The notes below the pieces were generated by a model that saw nothing but the letters and a program-made list of their open reading frames with translations, made no database searches and was not told the origin of the DNA. This document shows, piece after piece, positions 6,752-13,005 of a DNA stretch of 13,352 nt. A program made the position numbers and the translations under genes. Source of the DNA: JAEHCY01 sp964519095 (GTDB lineage: Bacteria > Pseudomonadota > Gammaproteobacteria > Chromatiales > Chromatiaceae); contig CAZFHV010000094.1 of the NCBI GenBank assembly GCA_964519095.1, positions 1 through 13,352 of the forward strand, given 5' to 3'. Every line of letters begins with the position of its first letter. The first letter of the stretch is position 1.

Positions 6752-7833
6752 AAGAGCTGATGGAGGAGGCCCGTCAGCTTGGGGACCTCCTTGTCGAACT
6801 CCAGCACCCAGTGGGGGCCCCGCGCCTCCAGCGCCCGGCGCACCACGTAGGTGTGGCCGAGGATGCGGTGGATGTGCTCCATGAAGGCCTCGGCGCTGTC
6901 TCGCTGACGAAAGCGACAGCGGAAGGTGTGGTAGACGCGGCCGTCGCGCTTGAACTTCTCCACCGACTCGAACAACCGCTCCAGGAAGGCGTTGCCGAGG
7001 TCGCGTTTTAGACGGTCGTCGCAGGCCATACCGGCCTCGTCCATGAAGAGCGCCAGGCGCAGCACCCGGCCGGTGAAGAAGTCGCCCGGCAGCTCCACCA
7101 CGTCGGAGGCGCGGATCCAGACGTCGTAGATCCCCGAGAAGCGGGTGACGTACTTGACCCGGCGGTTGCGGGGGGAATCTTCCTTGAGCACCACCCCCTC
7201 CCGGCCCTCCCCGTCGAGGCGCTTCAGGAGCTCCCCCAATCGCGGCCATTCCGTGCCGGTAAAGCGGCCGTAGCCCTGGGGTGTGGGGAGCCCAAAGCGG
7301 GCGGTGAGGGCCAGCTTCTCCGCCACCGGCAAAAAGGCGGTCTGGTTGACCCGCATCAGGTCGAACACGAAGGCCTGCACGTCCTCGGGCACGAAGCTGG
7401 GGCCGCCCTCCGTGTAAGGGTTCTCGGGTCCGGCGATCTCGGCGCAGAGCACCAGCTCCGGGTGCTGGTCGAAGATCGCGAGCTCCATCAGCTCCGGCGC
7501 CCGATCGGTGCTGAAGGGGCAGAGGTAGCCGCTGCGGGTGAAGGCGAGCACCTGGCCCTGGTAGCGCAGGATGCGCACGTTGAAGCCGTCGATCTTCTCC
7601 TCGGCCCAGAAGGGGGCCTCGAACTGCTGGCGGATCCCCTGCTCCAAACGGTAGATGCGGCCGATGCGCGGATAGCCGGGGATCCAGCGGTCCGGGAGCT
7701 GCACCGCCCCCTTGGCCAGGCCGTGGAAGTCGTCAGTCAGGCGCAGGTACTCGATCTCGCCATACTGCTCCCGGCGCGCCTTGCCCCGCGCCAGGGCCTC
7801 GTCGAAGATCGGATTCTGGGACGGCTGGATCAT
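6727..7833 (-). CDS. Archaeal-type ATP-dependent RNA ligase (Rnl3/Pab1020)
   Basis: A 368-residue enzyme of the Rnl3 group, known from the Pyrococcus Pab1020 and Methanothermobacter RNA ligases. These join 5'-phosphate and 3'-hydroxyl RNA ends through ligase-adenylate and RNA-adenylate intermediates, and can circularise RNA. Nucleotidyltransferase motifs are in order: motif I EEKIDGFNVR with nucleophile Lys80 in K-x-D-G; motif Ia FTRSGY near 98-103; motif III FVFDLM at 155-160; motif IV EGVVLKED at 212-219; and motif V VKYVT at 226-230 with Lys227. A helical C-terminal region (about 235-368) corresponds to the family's extra dimerisation domain. All catalytic motifs look intact. ATG at 7833 begins the family homology; the upstream open frame to 7998 has non-coding composition, although the ribosome-binding site (GGGAG about 13 nt upstream) is weak. 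It converges on and overlaps the PIN partner by 25 bp. Confidence 0.93.
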   Translation of the reverse strand: MIQPSQNPIFDEALARGKARREQYGEIEYLRLTDDFHGLAKGAVQLPDRWIPGYPRIGRIYRLEQGIRQQFEAPFWAEEKIDGFNVRILRYQGQVLAFTRSGYLCPFSTDRAPELMELAIFDQHPELVLCAEIAGPENPYTEGGPSFVPEDVQAFVFDLMRVNQTAFLPVAEKLALTARFGLPTPQGYGRFTGTEWPRLGELLKRLDGEGREGVVLKEDSPRNRRVKYVTRFSGIYDVWIRASDVVELPGDFFTGRVLRLALFMDEAGMACDDRLKRDLGNAFLERLFESVEKFKRDGRVYHTFRCRFRQRDSAEAFMEHIHRILGHTYVVRRALEARGPHWVLEFDKEVPKLTGLLHQLFQGAAVVD

Positions 7834-7937
7834 GGACGGGGCACGCTCCCGATGGGCTGGCGAGGGGTTTCGAGGTGGAAAGCTTAGCGCGATTTCCGGG
7901 CGATCGCCGGTGGTCGGAGGGCACCGCGGCGGCGGGA

Positions 7938-7966
7938 TTGAAAAGCCGCGGGGTTGGGGGTCCAAT
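7938..7966 (+). promoter_or_regulatory. Probable promoter for the methyltransferase pair
   Basis: TTGAAA (7938-7943, 5/6 to the -35 consensus), a 17-nt spacer and TCCAAT (7961-7966, 4/6 to the -10) lie about 30 nt before the first methyltransferase start, leaving room for the GGAGG ribosome-binding site at 7984-7988. The same 163-bp gap must hold the promoter of the divergent RNA ligase, for which no good hexamers were seen. Confidence 0.45.
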
Positions 7967-7996
7967 GGCAGGGAAACCCCCTTGGAGGTGCCCCCC

Positions 7997-8638
7997 ATGG
8001 CCGAGCTGCCTATCCCCCGGCGGCTGCAAGACTACCTCGATGGGCTGGTGCCCCCGCGTCATCCGGAGCTCCTGGCCATGGAGGTCTACGCGCGGGCGCA
8101 CGACTTCCCCATCATCGGCCCCGCCTGCGGCCGCTTCTGCTACCAGATCGCCCGCCTCATGGGGGCGCGCCGGGTGTTCGAGCTGGGCTCCGGGTTCGGT
8201 TACTCCACGGCCTGGTTTGCCGATGCGGTACGCGACAATGGGGGAGGGGAGGTCCATCACACGGTCTGGGAGCAGACCCTCTCCGACCAGGCCCGCGGCC
8301 ACTTGCGCGCCCTGGGGCACGAGGGGCGGGTGGTCTTTCATGTGGGGGAGGCGGTGGCCAGCCTCGCCGCCCAGGCTGGGCCCTTCGATCTCATCTTCAG
8401 CGACATCGACAAGGAGGGCTATCCCGCCTCCCTGCCGGTCATCGCGGCGCGGCTGCGTCCCGGTGGGGTGCTGCTGGTGGACAACCTGCTGTGGGGCAAT
8501 CGCATCTTCGATCCCGGGTGCCGGGACCCCGCCACCGAGGGGATTCGCACCTTCACCCAGGCCGTCTTCGGGTCGGCCGACTGGGTCGCCTCCCTGGTCC
8601 CGATCCGCGACGGGCTGCTGCTGGCCCAGCGCCTCTGA
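7997..8638 (+). CDS. CCoAOMT/COMT-like O-methyltransferase
   Basis: A 213-residue class I SAM-dependent methyltransferase of the metal-dependent O-methyltransferase family (Methyltransf_3 type), which usually methylates catechol-like hydroxyls on small molecules. SAM-binding motif I is VFELGSGFGYST at 60-71. The acidic SDIDKEGY (135-142) and the motif LRPGGVLLVDNLLWGNRI (153-170), with Asp162 and Asn163, match the metal and substrate site of the family. Length is typical. ATG at 7997 has GGAGG 8 nt upstream; the open frame upstream to 7712 runs antisense to the RNA ligase and is not coding. It is followed after 21 nt by a second methyltransferase, so the two form an operon. The substrate is unknown. 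An RNA substrate suggested by the neighbouring ligase is speculation: the motifs are those of small-molecule enzymes. Confidence 0.88.
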   Translation: MAELPIPRRLQDYLDGLVPPRHPELLAMEVYARAHDFPIIGPACGRFCYQIARLMGARRVFELGSGFGYSTAWFADAVRDNGGGEVHHTVWEQTLSDQARGHLRALGHEGRVVFHVGEAVASLAAQAGPFDLIFSDIDKEGYPASLPVIAARLRPGGVLLVDNLLWGNRIFDPGCRDPATEGIRTFTQAVFGSADWVASLVPIRDGLLLAQRL

Positions 8639-8659
8639 GGGGGAGGCCGCCCCGGGGCC

Positions 8660-9487
8660 GTGACCGAGGGTTACATCCACGGGTTCTCGTCCGCGGAGCA
8701 GCACCGGCTGGTGGAGCAGGCGCGTGTCCTGGCCCCACGGGTCTTCGAGGACCTGGATCTCTCCGGTGCTCACAGCCTCTTGGAGCTGGGCTGCGGGGTG
8801 GGGGCAGAGCTCGGGATCCTGGCGCCGCTTTGGCCCCGGCTCAGGCTCACCGGGGTGGACCGCAGCGGGAGCCAGCTCGCCGCGGCGCGGGGGCTCCTCG
8901 GCGCCAGCCCCGAGACCCGAGGTATCGCCATGGTGCAGGCCGATGCCGTGCGTCTCCCTTTCCCTGACGCCGCCTTCGACCGGGTCCTCACCATCTGGCT
9001 CCTGGAGCACGTGGCGGACCCGCGCCGGGTCCTGGGGGAGGCCCTGCGGGTGACCCGTCCTGGCGGGGAGGTGATCTGTACCGAGGTGGACAACGCCACC
9101 TTCGGCTTCGATCCCCCGGAGCCCCTGATCGAGGGCTGGTGGCGGCGCTTCAACCGCTATCAGCAGGCGGCCGGGGGCGATCCCTTCGTGGGGGCCAAGC
9201 TGGGCGCGATGGCCGGGGCGCTCGGCTGCAATGGGGTCCGCACCCGATCCATCCCCGTGATCGACAGTCGGCGCGACCCCGAGCGGCGCACCCTGCTACT
9301 CGACTACCTGCGCGATCTGCTGCTGTCGGGGGCGGACAACCTCATCGCCGACGGCTATGCGGACGATGGGGACAAGAACCACTTGGTTCAGGCATTCGCC
9401 AGGGTCAGGGAGGACCCGCGGGTGGGGTTCCGCTACCAAGCGGTGCGCCTCACCTGCTCACCGTCCGCAGGGCGGGAGCCGGCGTAG
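8660..9487 (+). CDS. Class I SAM methyltransferase (Methyltransf_11-like)
   Basis: A 275-residue methyltransferase starting with GTG at 8660, with GGGAGG about 13 nt upstream. Motif I is LELGCGVGAELG at 41-52, the acidic end of strand 2 is VDRS with Asp67, motif II is ADAVRLPFPDAAFDRVLT at 94-111, then LLEHVADP at 114-121, and motif III is RPGGEVICTEVDN at 133-145. This is the UbiE/Methyltransf_11-type core with a C-terminal substrate region of about 120 residues. The opening YIHGFSSAEQHRLVEQA resembles a substrate-lid helix seen in many small-molecule methyltransferases. It is second in an operon with the O-methyltransferase, and the transcript probably ends at the hairpin at 9514-9548. The substrate cannot be predicted. 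Confidence 0.88.
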   Translation: MTEGYIHGFSSAEQHRLVEQARVLAPRVFEDLDLSGAHSLLELGCGVGAELGILAPLWPRLRLTGVDRSGSQLAAARGLLGASPETRGIAMVQADAVRLPFPDAAFDRVLTIWLLEHVADPRRVLGEALRVTRPGGEVICTEVDNATFGFDPPEPLIEGWWRRFNRYQQAAGGDPFVGAKLGAMAGALGCNGVRTRSIPVIDSRRDPERRTLLLDYLRDLLLSGADNLIADGYADDGDKNHLVQAFARVREDPRVGFRYQAVRLTCSPSAGREPA

Positions 9488-9513
9488 CGGCCCTGGGCTA
9501 CCCCCAGAAACGA

Positions 9514-9548
9514 CTCCGCCGTAGCGACTTGTGGCCGCTACGGCGGAG
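9514..9548. terminator. Perfect 13-bp hairpin between convergent genes
   Basis: CTCCGCCGTAGCG (9514-9526) and CGCTACGGCGGAG (9536-9548) form a perfect 13-bp stem with a 9-nt loop. It lies 26 nt after the plus-strand methyltransferase stop and 27 nt beyond the stop of the minus-strand OmpA-like gene, the expected place for a shared bidirectional terminator. T-rich sequence is weak on both sides (a short TCGTTT stretch follows on the minus strand). Confidence 0.65.
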
Positions 9549-9575
9549 GTTGGAACGAGCTCCGGAGAGCGTGAC

Positions 9576-10022
9576 TTACTTGGCGGGGCGGATCTCGACG
9601 CGACGGTTGGCGGCGCGACCGGCCTCGGTGTCGTTGCTGCCGACGGGGTTGGCCTCGCCGTAGCCACGGGCGGTCAGGTTGGCCGCGGGAACGCCACGCT
9701 TGATCAGGTCGTTGCGCACGGCGTTGGCGCGACGATCGGACAGGCCCATGTTGTACTTGTCGCTGCCGCGGCTGTCGGTGTAGCCGGCGACCTCGTACTT
9801 GACGTTGGACTGCTTGAGCTCCTTGGCGGCCTCCGCCAGCTTCGCGTTGGCGGCCGGGGTCAGGTTGGCGGAAGCGGTGGCGAAATTGACGCCCTCGATC
9901 ACGAAGGTCTTAGCGGGCGCCGGCGCAGGGGCGGGCGCCACGTTCTTCGGGCCAGAAGCACAACCGGAAACCAAGGCCACCACGGCCAGCGCTGCAACGA
10001 TACCCCCGATCTTCTTGGTCAT
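9576..10022 (-). CDS. OmpA-family lipoprotein (Pal-like)
   Basis: A 148-residue exported lipoprotein with a C-terminal OmpA domain, which binds peptidoglycan diaminopimelate and ties the outer membrane to the wall. The signal peptide has KK at 3-4, a hydrophobic core (IGGIVAALAVVAL) and lipobox VSGC with Cys21. Residue +2 is Ala, compatible with outer-membrane sorting. A Pro/Ala linker (29-37) precedes the OmpA domain (about 40-148), which contains AGYTDSRGSDKYNMGLSDRR (79-98), including the expected peptidoglycan-binding Asp83 and Arg98. ATG at 10022 is preferred over the in-frame ATG at 10037, because GAGGA sits 8 nt before it. A promoter is visible at 10059-10087. It is shorter than typical Pal (about 170) and no tol genes are adjacent, so it is not called pal. 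Confidence 0.9.
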   Translation of the reverse strand: MTKKIGGIVAALAVVALVSGCASGPKNVAPAPAPAPAKTFVIEGVNFATASANLTPAANAKLAEAAKELKQSNVKYEVAGYTDSRGSDKYNMGLSDRRANAVRNDLIKRGVPAANLTARGYGEANPVGSNDTEAGRAANRRVEIRPAK

Positions 10023-10037
10023 TAGAGAAATCCTCAT

Positions 10038-10066
10038 TTCAGAAAAATTCGAGGCTTCTTTATACT
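10038..10066 (+). promoter_or_regulatory. Possible plus-strand promoter, overlapping the divergent one
   Basis: TTCAGA (10038-10043, 3/6 to -35) and TATACT (10061-10066, 5/6 to -10) are 17 nt apart. Transcription would start near 10073, leaving almost no leader before the ATG at 10080 and about 25 nt before the in-frame ATG at 10098. The -10 overlaps the minus-strand -10 at 10059-10064. Confidence 0.35.
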
Positions 10067-10087
10067 AGATTCTCCTGCGATGTGCAA
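10059..10087 (-). promoter_or_regulatory. Sigma70-like promoter of the OmpA-like lipoprotein
   Basis: On the minus strand TTGCAC (10087-10082), a 17-nt spacer and TATAAA (10064-10059, 5/6 to the -10 consensus) precede the lipoprotein start by about 36 nt. The A+T-rich stretch stands out from the G+C-rich surroundings. Confidence 0.55.
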
Positions 10088-10880
10088 TTGGACCAACATG
10101 TGGTTTTTTTATCCTAAGCCTTTTTCCGCCTGGGTGGTGACCCAGTGCCTCGCGATGGGCCTCGTCCTCGGCCTGAACGTCCCGGCGCAAGGCTCCACGG
10201 ACCAAAACGCTCCGGCCCTGGGCGATCTGGACCATGTCACCAGTCCCCTGCCACCAGACTACCGGCTTCGTCGGAACGGCTCGGTTGCGTTGCGGATCTG
10301 CTACAACTGGGCCTGTGCGGTCCAGGCACAGATCGTCCTTTCGCCGCAGGAAGTCGAGGAGGTGCGAAAGGAGATGGGGCGCTGCAACGGCCAGTCCCTC
10401 TATGAGCGGCTGCAGCGGGTGCGCATCGGCGTCTGGCAGATGGAGGTCATGGCCCAGCGGCACATCCCGGAGCTGGGCAACGATCTGGCCATCAACGACA
10501 AGGACGAGGACCTGGAGGGTCGCACCGACTGCGTCGACAACGCGACCAACACCACCAACTTCCTGCGTGTCCTCAGCGACCTCCAGGAGCTGCCCGGATG
10601 GCGCCTCATGGAGGTGGAGGTGCGAGACCGCATGTCCCCCTCGGACGTGCACTGGACCGCCGTCATCCGCGATGTGGCCACCGGCGAGCTCTGGTCGGTG
10701 GATTCCTGGTTCAGACCCCACGGCCATCTACCGGATGTACAGCCCCTCAAGGCCTGGGTTACCGGCTACGAGGCCTGGAAGCCACCCTACGAGCTGTACA
10801 ATCCCGTCCCGCGCACTGCGGATGAACTGTGCACGGCCGAGGCGGTGCAGCGGGCGTCCCTGGCGCGGAAGCAGGGCTGA
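10080..10880 (+). CDS. Exported protein with putative Cys/His/Asp triad
   Basis: A 266-residue protein with a likely signal peptide: hydrophobic core at about 17-33 and possible cleavage after AQG at 36-38. The mature part has a conserved-looking pair Cys74/Cys79 in RICYNWACAVQAQ, a helical middle, then GRTDCVDNATNTTNFL (148-162) with Cys151 at a helix start, DVHWTAVIRD (189-198) with His191, and LWSVDSWF (204-211) with Asp208. The order Cys-helix, His-strand, Asp-strand is that of transglutaminase/papain-fold hydrolases, so a periplasmic cysteine peptidase or amide hydrolase is a reasonable inference; I cannot name the family. ATG at 10080 is used, but the in-frame ATG at 10098 is a real alternative because the possible promoter would leave 10080 nearly leaderless. 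It is divergent from the OmpA-like lipoprotein, and both products act in the periplasm. Confidence 0.75.
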   Translation: MCNWTNMWFFYPKPFSAWVVTQCLAMGLVLGLNVPAQGSTDQNAPALGDLDHVTSPLPPDYRLRRNGSVALRICYNWACAVQAQIVLSPQEVEEVRKEMGRCNGQSLYERLQRVRIGVWQMEVMAQRHIPELGNDLAINDKDEDLEGRTDCVDNATNTTNFLRVLSDLQELPGWRLMEVEVRDRMSPSDVHWTAVIRDVATGELWSVDSWFRPHGHLPDVQPLKAWVTGYEAWKPPYELYNPVPRTADELCTAEAVQRASLARKQG

Positions 10881-11258
10881 AGCCTCGTCGAAGAGGGGGC
10901 GCCAGTCGGACCTTGCATCCTTAATCCCTTTGGTCGCCCGAGCCTGTCGCCGGGGACTCGGATCCCTGAGGGGGGTGCGAATCTCCCGGGCATCGACGAG
11001 AATAGGGTGCGGGCAGCCGTTCGGATCGCCGGGATTGCGGCTGGTCTCCCCCCTTTGAGTGGGGCGACACCCCGGCTCCCGGCTTGGCCGGCCTCGGCCG
11101 AGCGGGGTCTATTACAACAACGAGGGTCCCAGCGGGGAATGTACCGACTGGGACTCGAGCGCCGTCAGCACCGTTTTGCATCGGCCAAGACCCGAGGGGG
11201 ATCGGGCCGCGGTGCGGCGTTTGGCCCGAGAACCGTTTCAGACGAAGGGGGAAACCTG
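10881..11258. other. 378-bp intergenic region without a recognised gene
   Basis: An open frame runs through part of this region into the next gene, but its translation is Arg/Gly-rich with no recognisable domain and no ribosome-binding site, so it is taken as non-coding. Small inverted repeats exist (for example GGGG-CGACA-CCCC at 11061-11073), none long enough to call. No convincing promoter was found. Confidence 0.5.
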
Positions 11259-12017
11259 ATGCTAAAGGCAGGGCTTAGTTACGAGGACGTGGCGGCGGTC
11301 GCCACCGTCCTCGCCGAGATCGGACAGGAGGTGTCGGTCAACAGCGTGCGCCGCCATCTGGGCACGGGCAGCCGTTTCATCATCGGCCGGCACCTGGCTC
11401 GCTGGCGGAGCGAGCAGTCTGCTGGGATCGCCGACGCGGGTGGGGAGGAAGACGGCGCCGAGACGCCGCCGCCCCCAACCGCCTCCCTCACCCATGCCCT
11501 GGAGTCCCTGGGCAATGCCTTCCAGGTCGCCACCGAGACCCAGATCCGGCCCCTGGAGGAGCGCGTTCACGTCCTCTCCGACGAGCTCGGGACCCTGCGC
11601 GAGGGGCTTGCCCAAGGCGAGGGCCGGACCAGTGATCAGCTCGGCGCCTTGGCGTTGGAGCTGCGTTCCGGGGACAAGGGCCTGAAGCGGAAGATCGAGC
11701 AGCTCGGCAAGCACCTGGAGGGTCTCGAGCAGCGCATCGACGAGGTCGCCAGCGCCTGGCAGACCCAATCCGCCGAGTTGGGGGCCAAGATCGCCCGCAT
11801 GGCTCAGGAGCACACCGCCCTGATGGCCGAGCTCTTGGCCAGGCTCGATGGCCTCAGCAGCGCCCACGACCATCTGATGCAGAGCCTGCGTGATCACCAG
11901 CACAGCGGCCAGAACCAGATCGCCGCCCTGGAGCAGCGTCTGGTGTCCCTCAGCGACAGCGTTCTCGAGCTGGTCCCCAGGGGAGAGGCCGAGAAGCCGA
12001 GAAAGAAGAAGGAATGA
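11259..12017 (+). CDS. KfrA-like DNA-binding coiled-coil protein
   Basis: A 252-residue protein. Residues about 5-50 (SYEDVAAVATVLAEIGQEVS, then VNSVRRHLGTGS and HLARWR) match the N-terminal helix-turn-helix region of KfrA-type plasmid proteins: an exposed recognition helix around 27-34 and the (S/T)xxxIxRHLxxW ending. An acidic/Pro linker (51-74) leads into a long alpha-helical, mostly heptad-like region (about 95-240) rich in Glu, Gln and Leu, predicting a coiled coil, and the tail is basic (KPRKKKE). KfrA proteins bind DNA, autorepress and form multimers; on plasmids they support partition. ATG at 11259 has AGGGGG 7 nt upstream and begins the domain; the open frame reaching back to 11007 is rejected. 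Nothing else here suggests a plasmid, so a chromosomal KfrA-like regulator or nucleoid protein is likely. Confidence 0.8.
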   Translation: MLKAGLSYEDVAAVATVLAEIGQEVSVNSVRRHLGTGSRFIIGRHLARWRSEQSAGIADAGGEEDGAETPPPPTASLTHALESLGNAFQVATETQIRPLEERVHVLSDELGTLREGLAQGEGRTSDQLGALALELRSGDKGLKRKIEQLGKHLEGLEQRIDEVASAWQTQSAELGAKIARMAQEHTALMAELLARLDGLSSAHDHLMQSLRDHQHSGQNQIAALEQRLVSLSDSVLELVPRGEAEKPRKKKE

Positions 12018-12317
12018 GGGTTCGGCCCGCCGGGGGATCGCTTGGCTTCCCATCTGGTATTGAGCGGCGTTTTCCGTTACAAAATGCCTGTTTTTCGTCC
12101 CGCCGCCGGCAGCCTGTGAGGACAGGGACGAATCAAGCACGCCCAGGCGCCGGCTCGGAGTGCCGGCACTGGTGCTGCCCCCCTGGCGGGGCACCCGCGG
12201 CGTCTCTCTGGGGGTGGGCTGCCGGGCGGGGTCACACCCGCAGGCGCGATCCATGGATGGGCAGCCCTGGTCCCCTCGACTCTTCATCCTTGACTCTCAC
12301 ACCTCTAGGAGGACTTC
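12018..12317. other. 300-bp intergenic region with inverted repeats
   Basis: No gene is supported. TTCGTCCC (12094-12101) and GGGACGAA (12125-12132) are a perfect 8-bp inverted repeat. A competing hairpin CCTGT (12113-12117)/ACAGG (12122-12126) with a GAGG loop overlaps its right arm. A further structure pairs GGTG/CACC (12171-12174/12192-12195) and CCCC/GGGG (12178-12181/12188-12191), with a 3-nt bulge. These may form a structured leader for the HhH gene. No good -35/-10 pair was found. Confidence 0.4.
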
Positions 12318-12866
12318 ATGGCAACACCCATCACTGAGCTGCGCGGGATCGGTGCGAGCACCGCTGCCGAGTTGGCGAAGCATGGCATCCATTCGGTGGA
12401 AGACCTCGCCAAGGCATCCGTCGCCAGCATCGTGGCGGTACCCGGTTTTGGCGAGGCGCGGGCCCAGAAGATCAAAGAAGCCGCCCAGAAGCATCTGGGC
12501 GCTGCCCCCGCGGCGGCCCCGGCAGCCGAGCCCGCCCCCGCGCCCAAGCCTGCGCCCGCGGCCAAGCCCGCACCAGCCCCCAAGGCTGCCCCGGCGCCCA
12601 AGCCGGCGGCCGCGAAGCCAGCGGCCGCCCCCGCGGCCAAGGCAGCGGCTCCGGCCCCCAAGGCCCCGGCCGTGAAGGCGGAGCCGGCCAAGAAGGGCAA
12701 GAAGGCCGAGAAGGCTCCTAAGGCCGAGAAGGCTCCTAAGGCCGAGAAGGCTCCTAAGGCCGAGAAGGCTACCGCGGCACCCAAGGTCGCTGAGGCGCCC
12801 AAAGCCGAGAAAGGGAAGCCCAAGGCCGAGAAGAAGGAAAAGGCCAAGAAGTCCAAGAAGAAGTGA
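12318..12866 (+). CDS. Helix-hairpin-helix protein with H1-like Lys/Ala/Pro tail
   Basis: A 182-residue protein in two parts. Residues 1-60 hold a tandem helix-hairpin-helix domain: LRGIGASTAAELAKHGI (8-24) with a GIG hairpin, and VAVPGFGEARAQKIKEA (39-55) with a GFG hairpin. HhH domains bind DNA backbones without sequence preference. Residues 61-182 are low complexity: first Ala/Pro with spaced Lys, then Lys/Ala/Glu with KAEKAP units, ending in a basic run (KKSKKK). Such tails resemble histone H1-like bacterial proteins such as AlgP and would bind DNA by charge. ATG at 12318 has a strong AGGAGG 5 nt upstream, suggesting good expression. No signal peptide. A nucleoid-associated role is inferred. 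The KfrA-like gene lies 300 bp upstream on the same strand. Confidence 0.85.
   Translation: MATPITELRGIGASTAAELAKHGIHSVEDLAKASVASIVAVPGFGEARAQKIKEAAQKHLGAAPAAAPAAEPAPAPKPAPAAKPAPAPKAAPAPKPAAAKPAAAPAAKAAAPAPKAPAVKAEPAKKGKKAEKAPKAEKAPKAEKAPKAEKATAAPKVAEAPKAEKGKPKAEKKEKAKKSKKK
12702..12770 (+). repeat. 18-bp in-frame tandem repeat (KAEKAP)
   Basis: The unit AAGGCCGAGAAGGCTCCT occurs at 12702-12719, 12720-12737 and 12738-12755 without mismatch, followed by a partial fourth copy to 12770. Each unit encodes Lys-Ala-Glu-Lys-Ala-Pro in the tail of the HhH protein. Identical codons across units suggest recent expansion by slippage, so copy number may vary between strains. Confidence 0.9.
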
Positions 12867-12884
12867 TGCCCCCGCCGGGCGGCA

Positions 12885-12904
12885 GGGGCGCGGCCTGGCG
12901 CCCC
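12885..12904 (+). terminator. Hairpin after the HhH gene
   Basis: GGGGCGC (12885-12891) and GCGCCCC (12898-12904) form a perfect 7-bp stem with a 6-nt loop, 18 nt after the stop codon. The position fits a terminator, but there is no U tract. Confidence 0.4.
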
Positions 12905-12960
12905 GTCCCCGCCGCCGCGGTGGGTCTCGTTCCTCCCGCCCTGATAGATAACAGGCAAAC

Positions 12961-12977
12961 CCCCGGCTATGCCGGGG
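12961..12977 (+). repeat. IS200-type left-end hairpin
   Basis: CCCCGGC (12961-12967), loop TAT and GCCGGGG (12971-12977) form a perfect 7-bp stem with a 3-nt loop at the expected place upstream of the transposase. In this family such hairpins near the ends are what TnpA recognises. It could instead terminate transcripts entering the element. Confidence 0.6.
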
Positions 12978-13005
12978 AGACAGTAGCAGTTTGACATTTG
13001 AGGGA

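Noticed and set aside
7733..9010. Minus-strand open frame of 425 codons
   Set aside because: It overlaps the start of the RNA ligase in another frame and runs antisense to the two methyltransferases; no recognisable domain and no ribosome-binding site.
9576..10022. Calling the lipoprotein pal of the Tol-Pal system
   Set aside because: It is shorter than typical Pal and no tolQRAB or ybgF-type gene is adjacent; only the OmpA-domain lipoprotein call is supported.
11007..11258. 84-codon N-terminal extension of the KfrA-like protein
   Set aside because: Arg/Gly-rich unstructured translation without a ribosome-binding site; ATG at 11259 is well placed.
11262..12287. Minus-strand open frame of 341 codons opposite the KfrA-like gene
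   Set aside because: Mirror frame of a coiled-coil gene; Leu/Gly/Gln-rich without domain, while the plus strand has a clear KfrA-type domain and ribosome-binding site.
12290..12295. TTGACT as a -35 box for the HhH gene
   Set aside because: At normal spacing the -10 would fall on the start codon, so it cannot drive this gene.
12702..12770. CRISPR-like tandem repeats
   Set aside because: The 18-bp units are directly contiguous without spacers and encode an in-frame KAEKAP peptide repeat.
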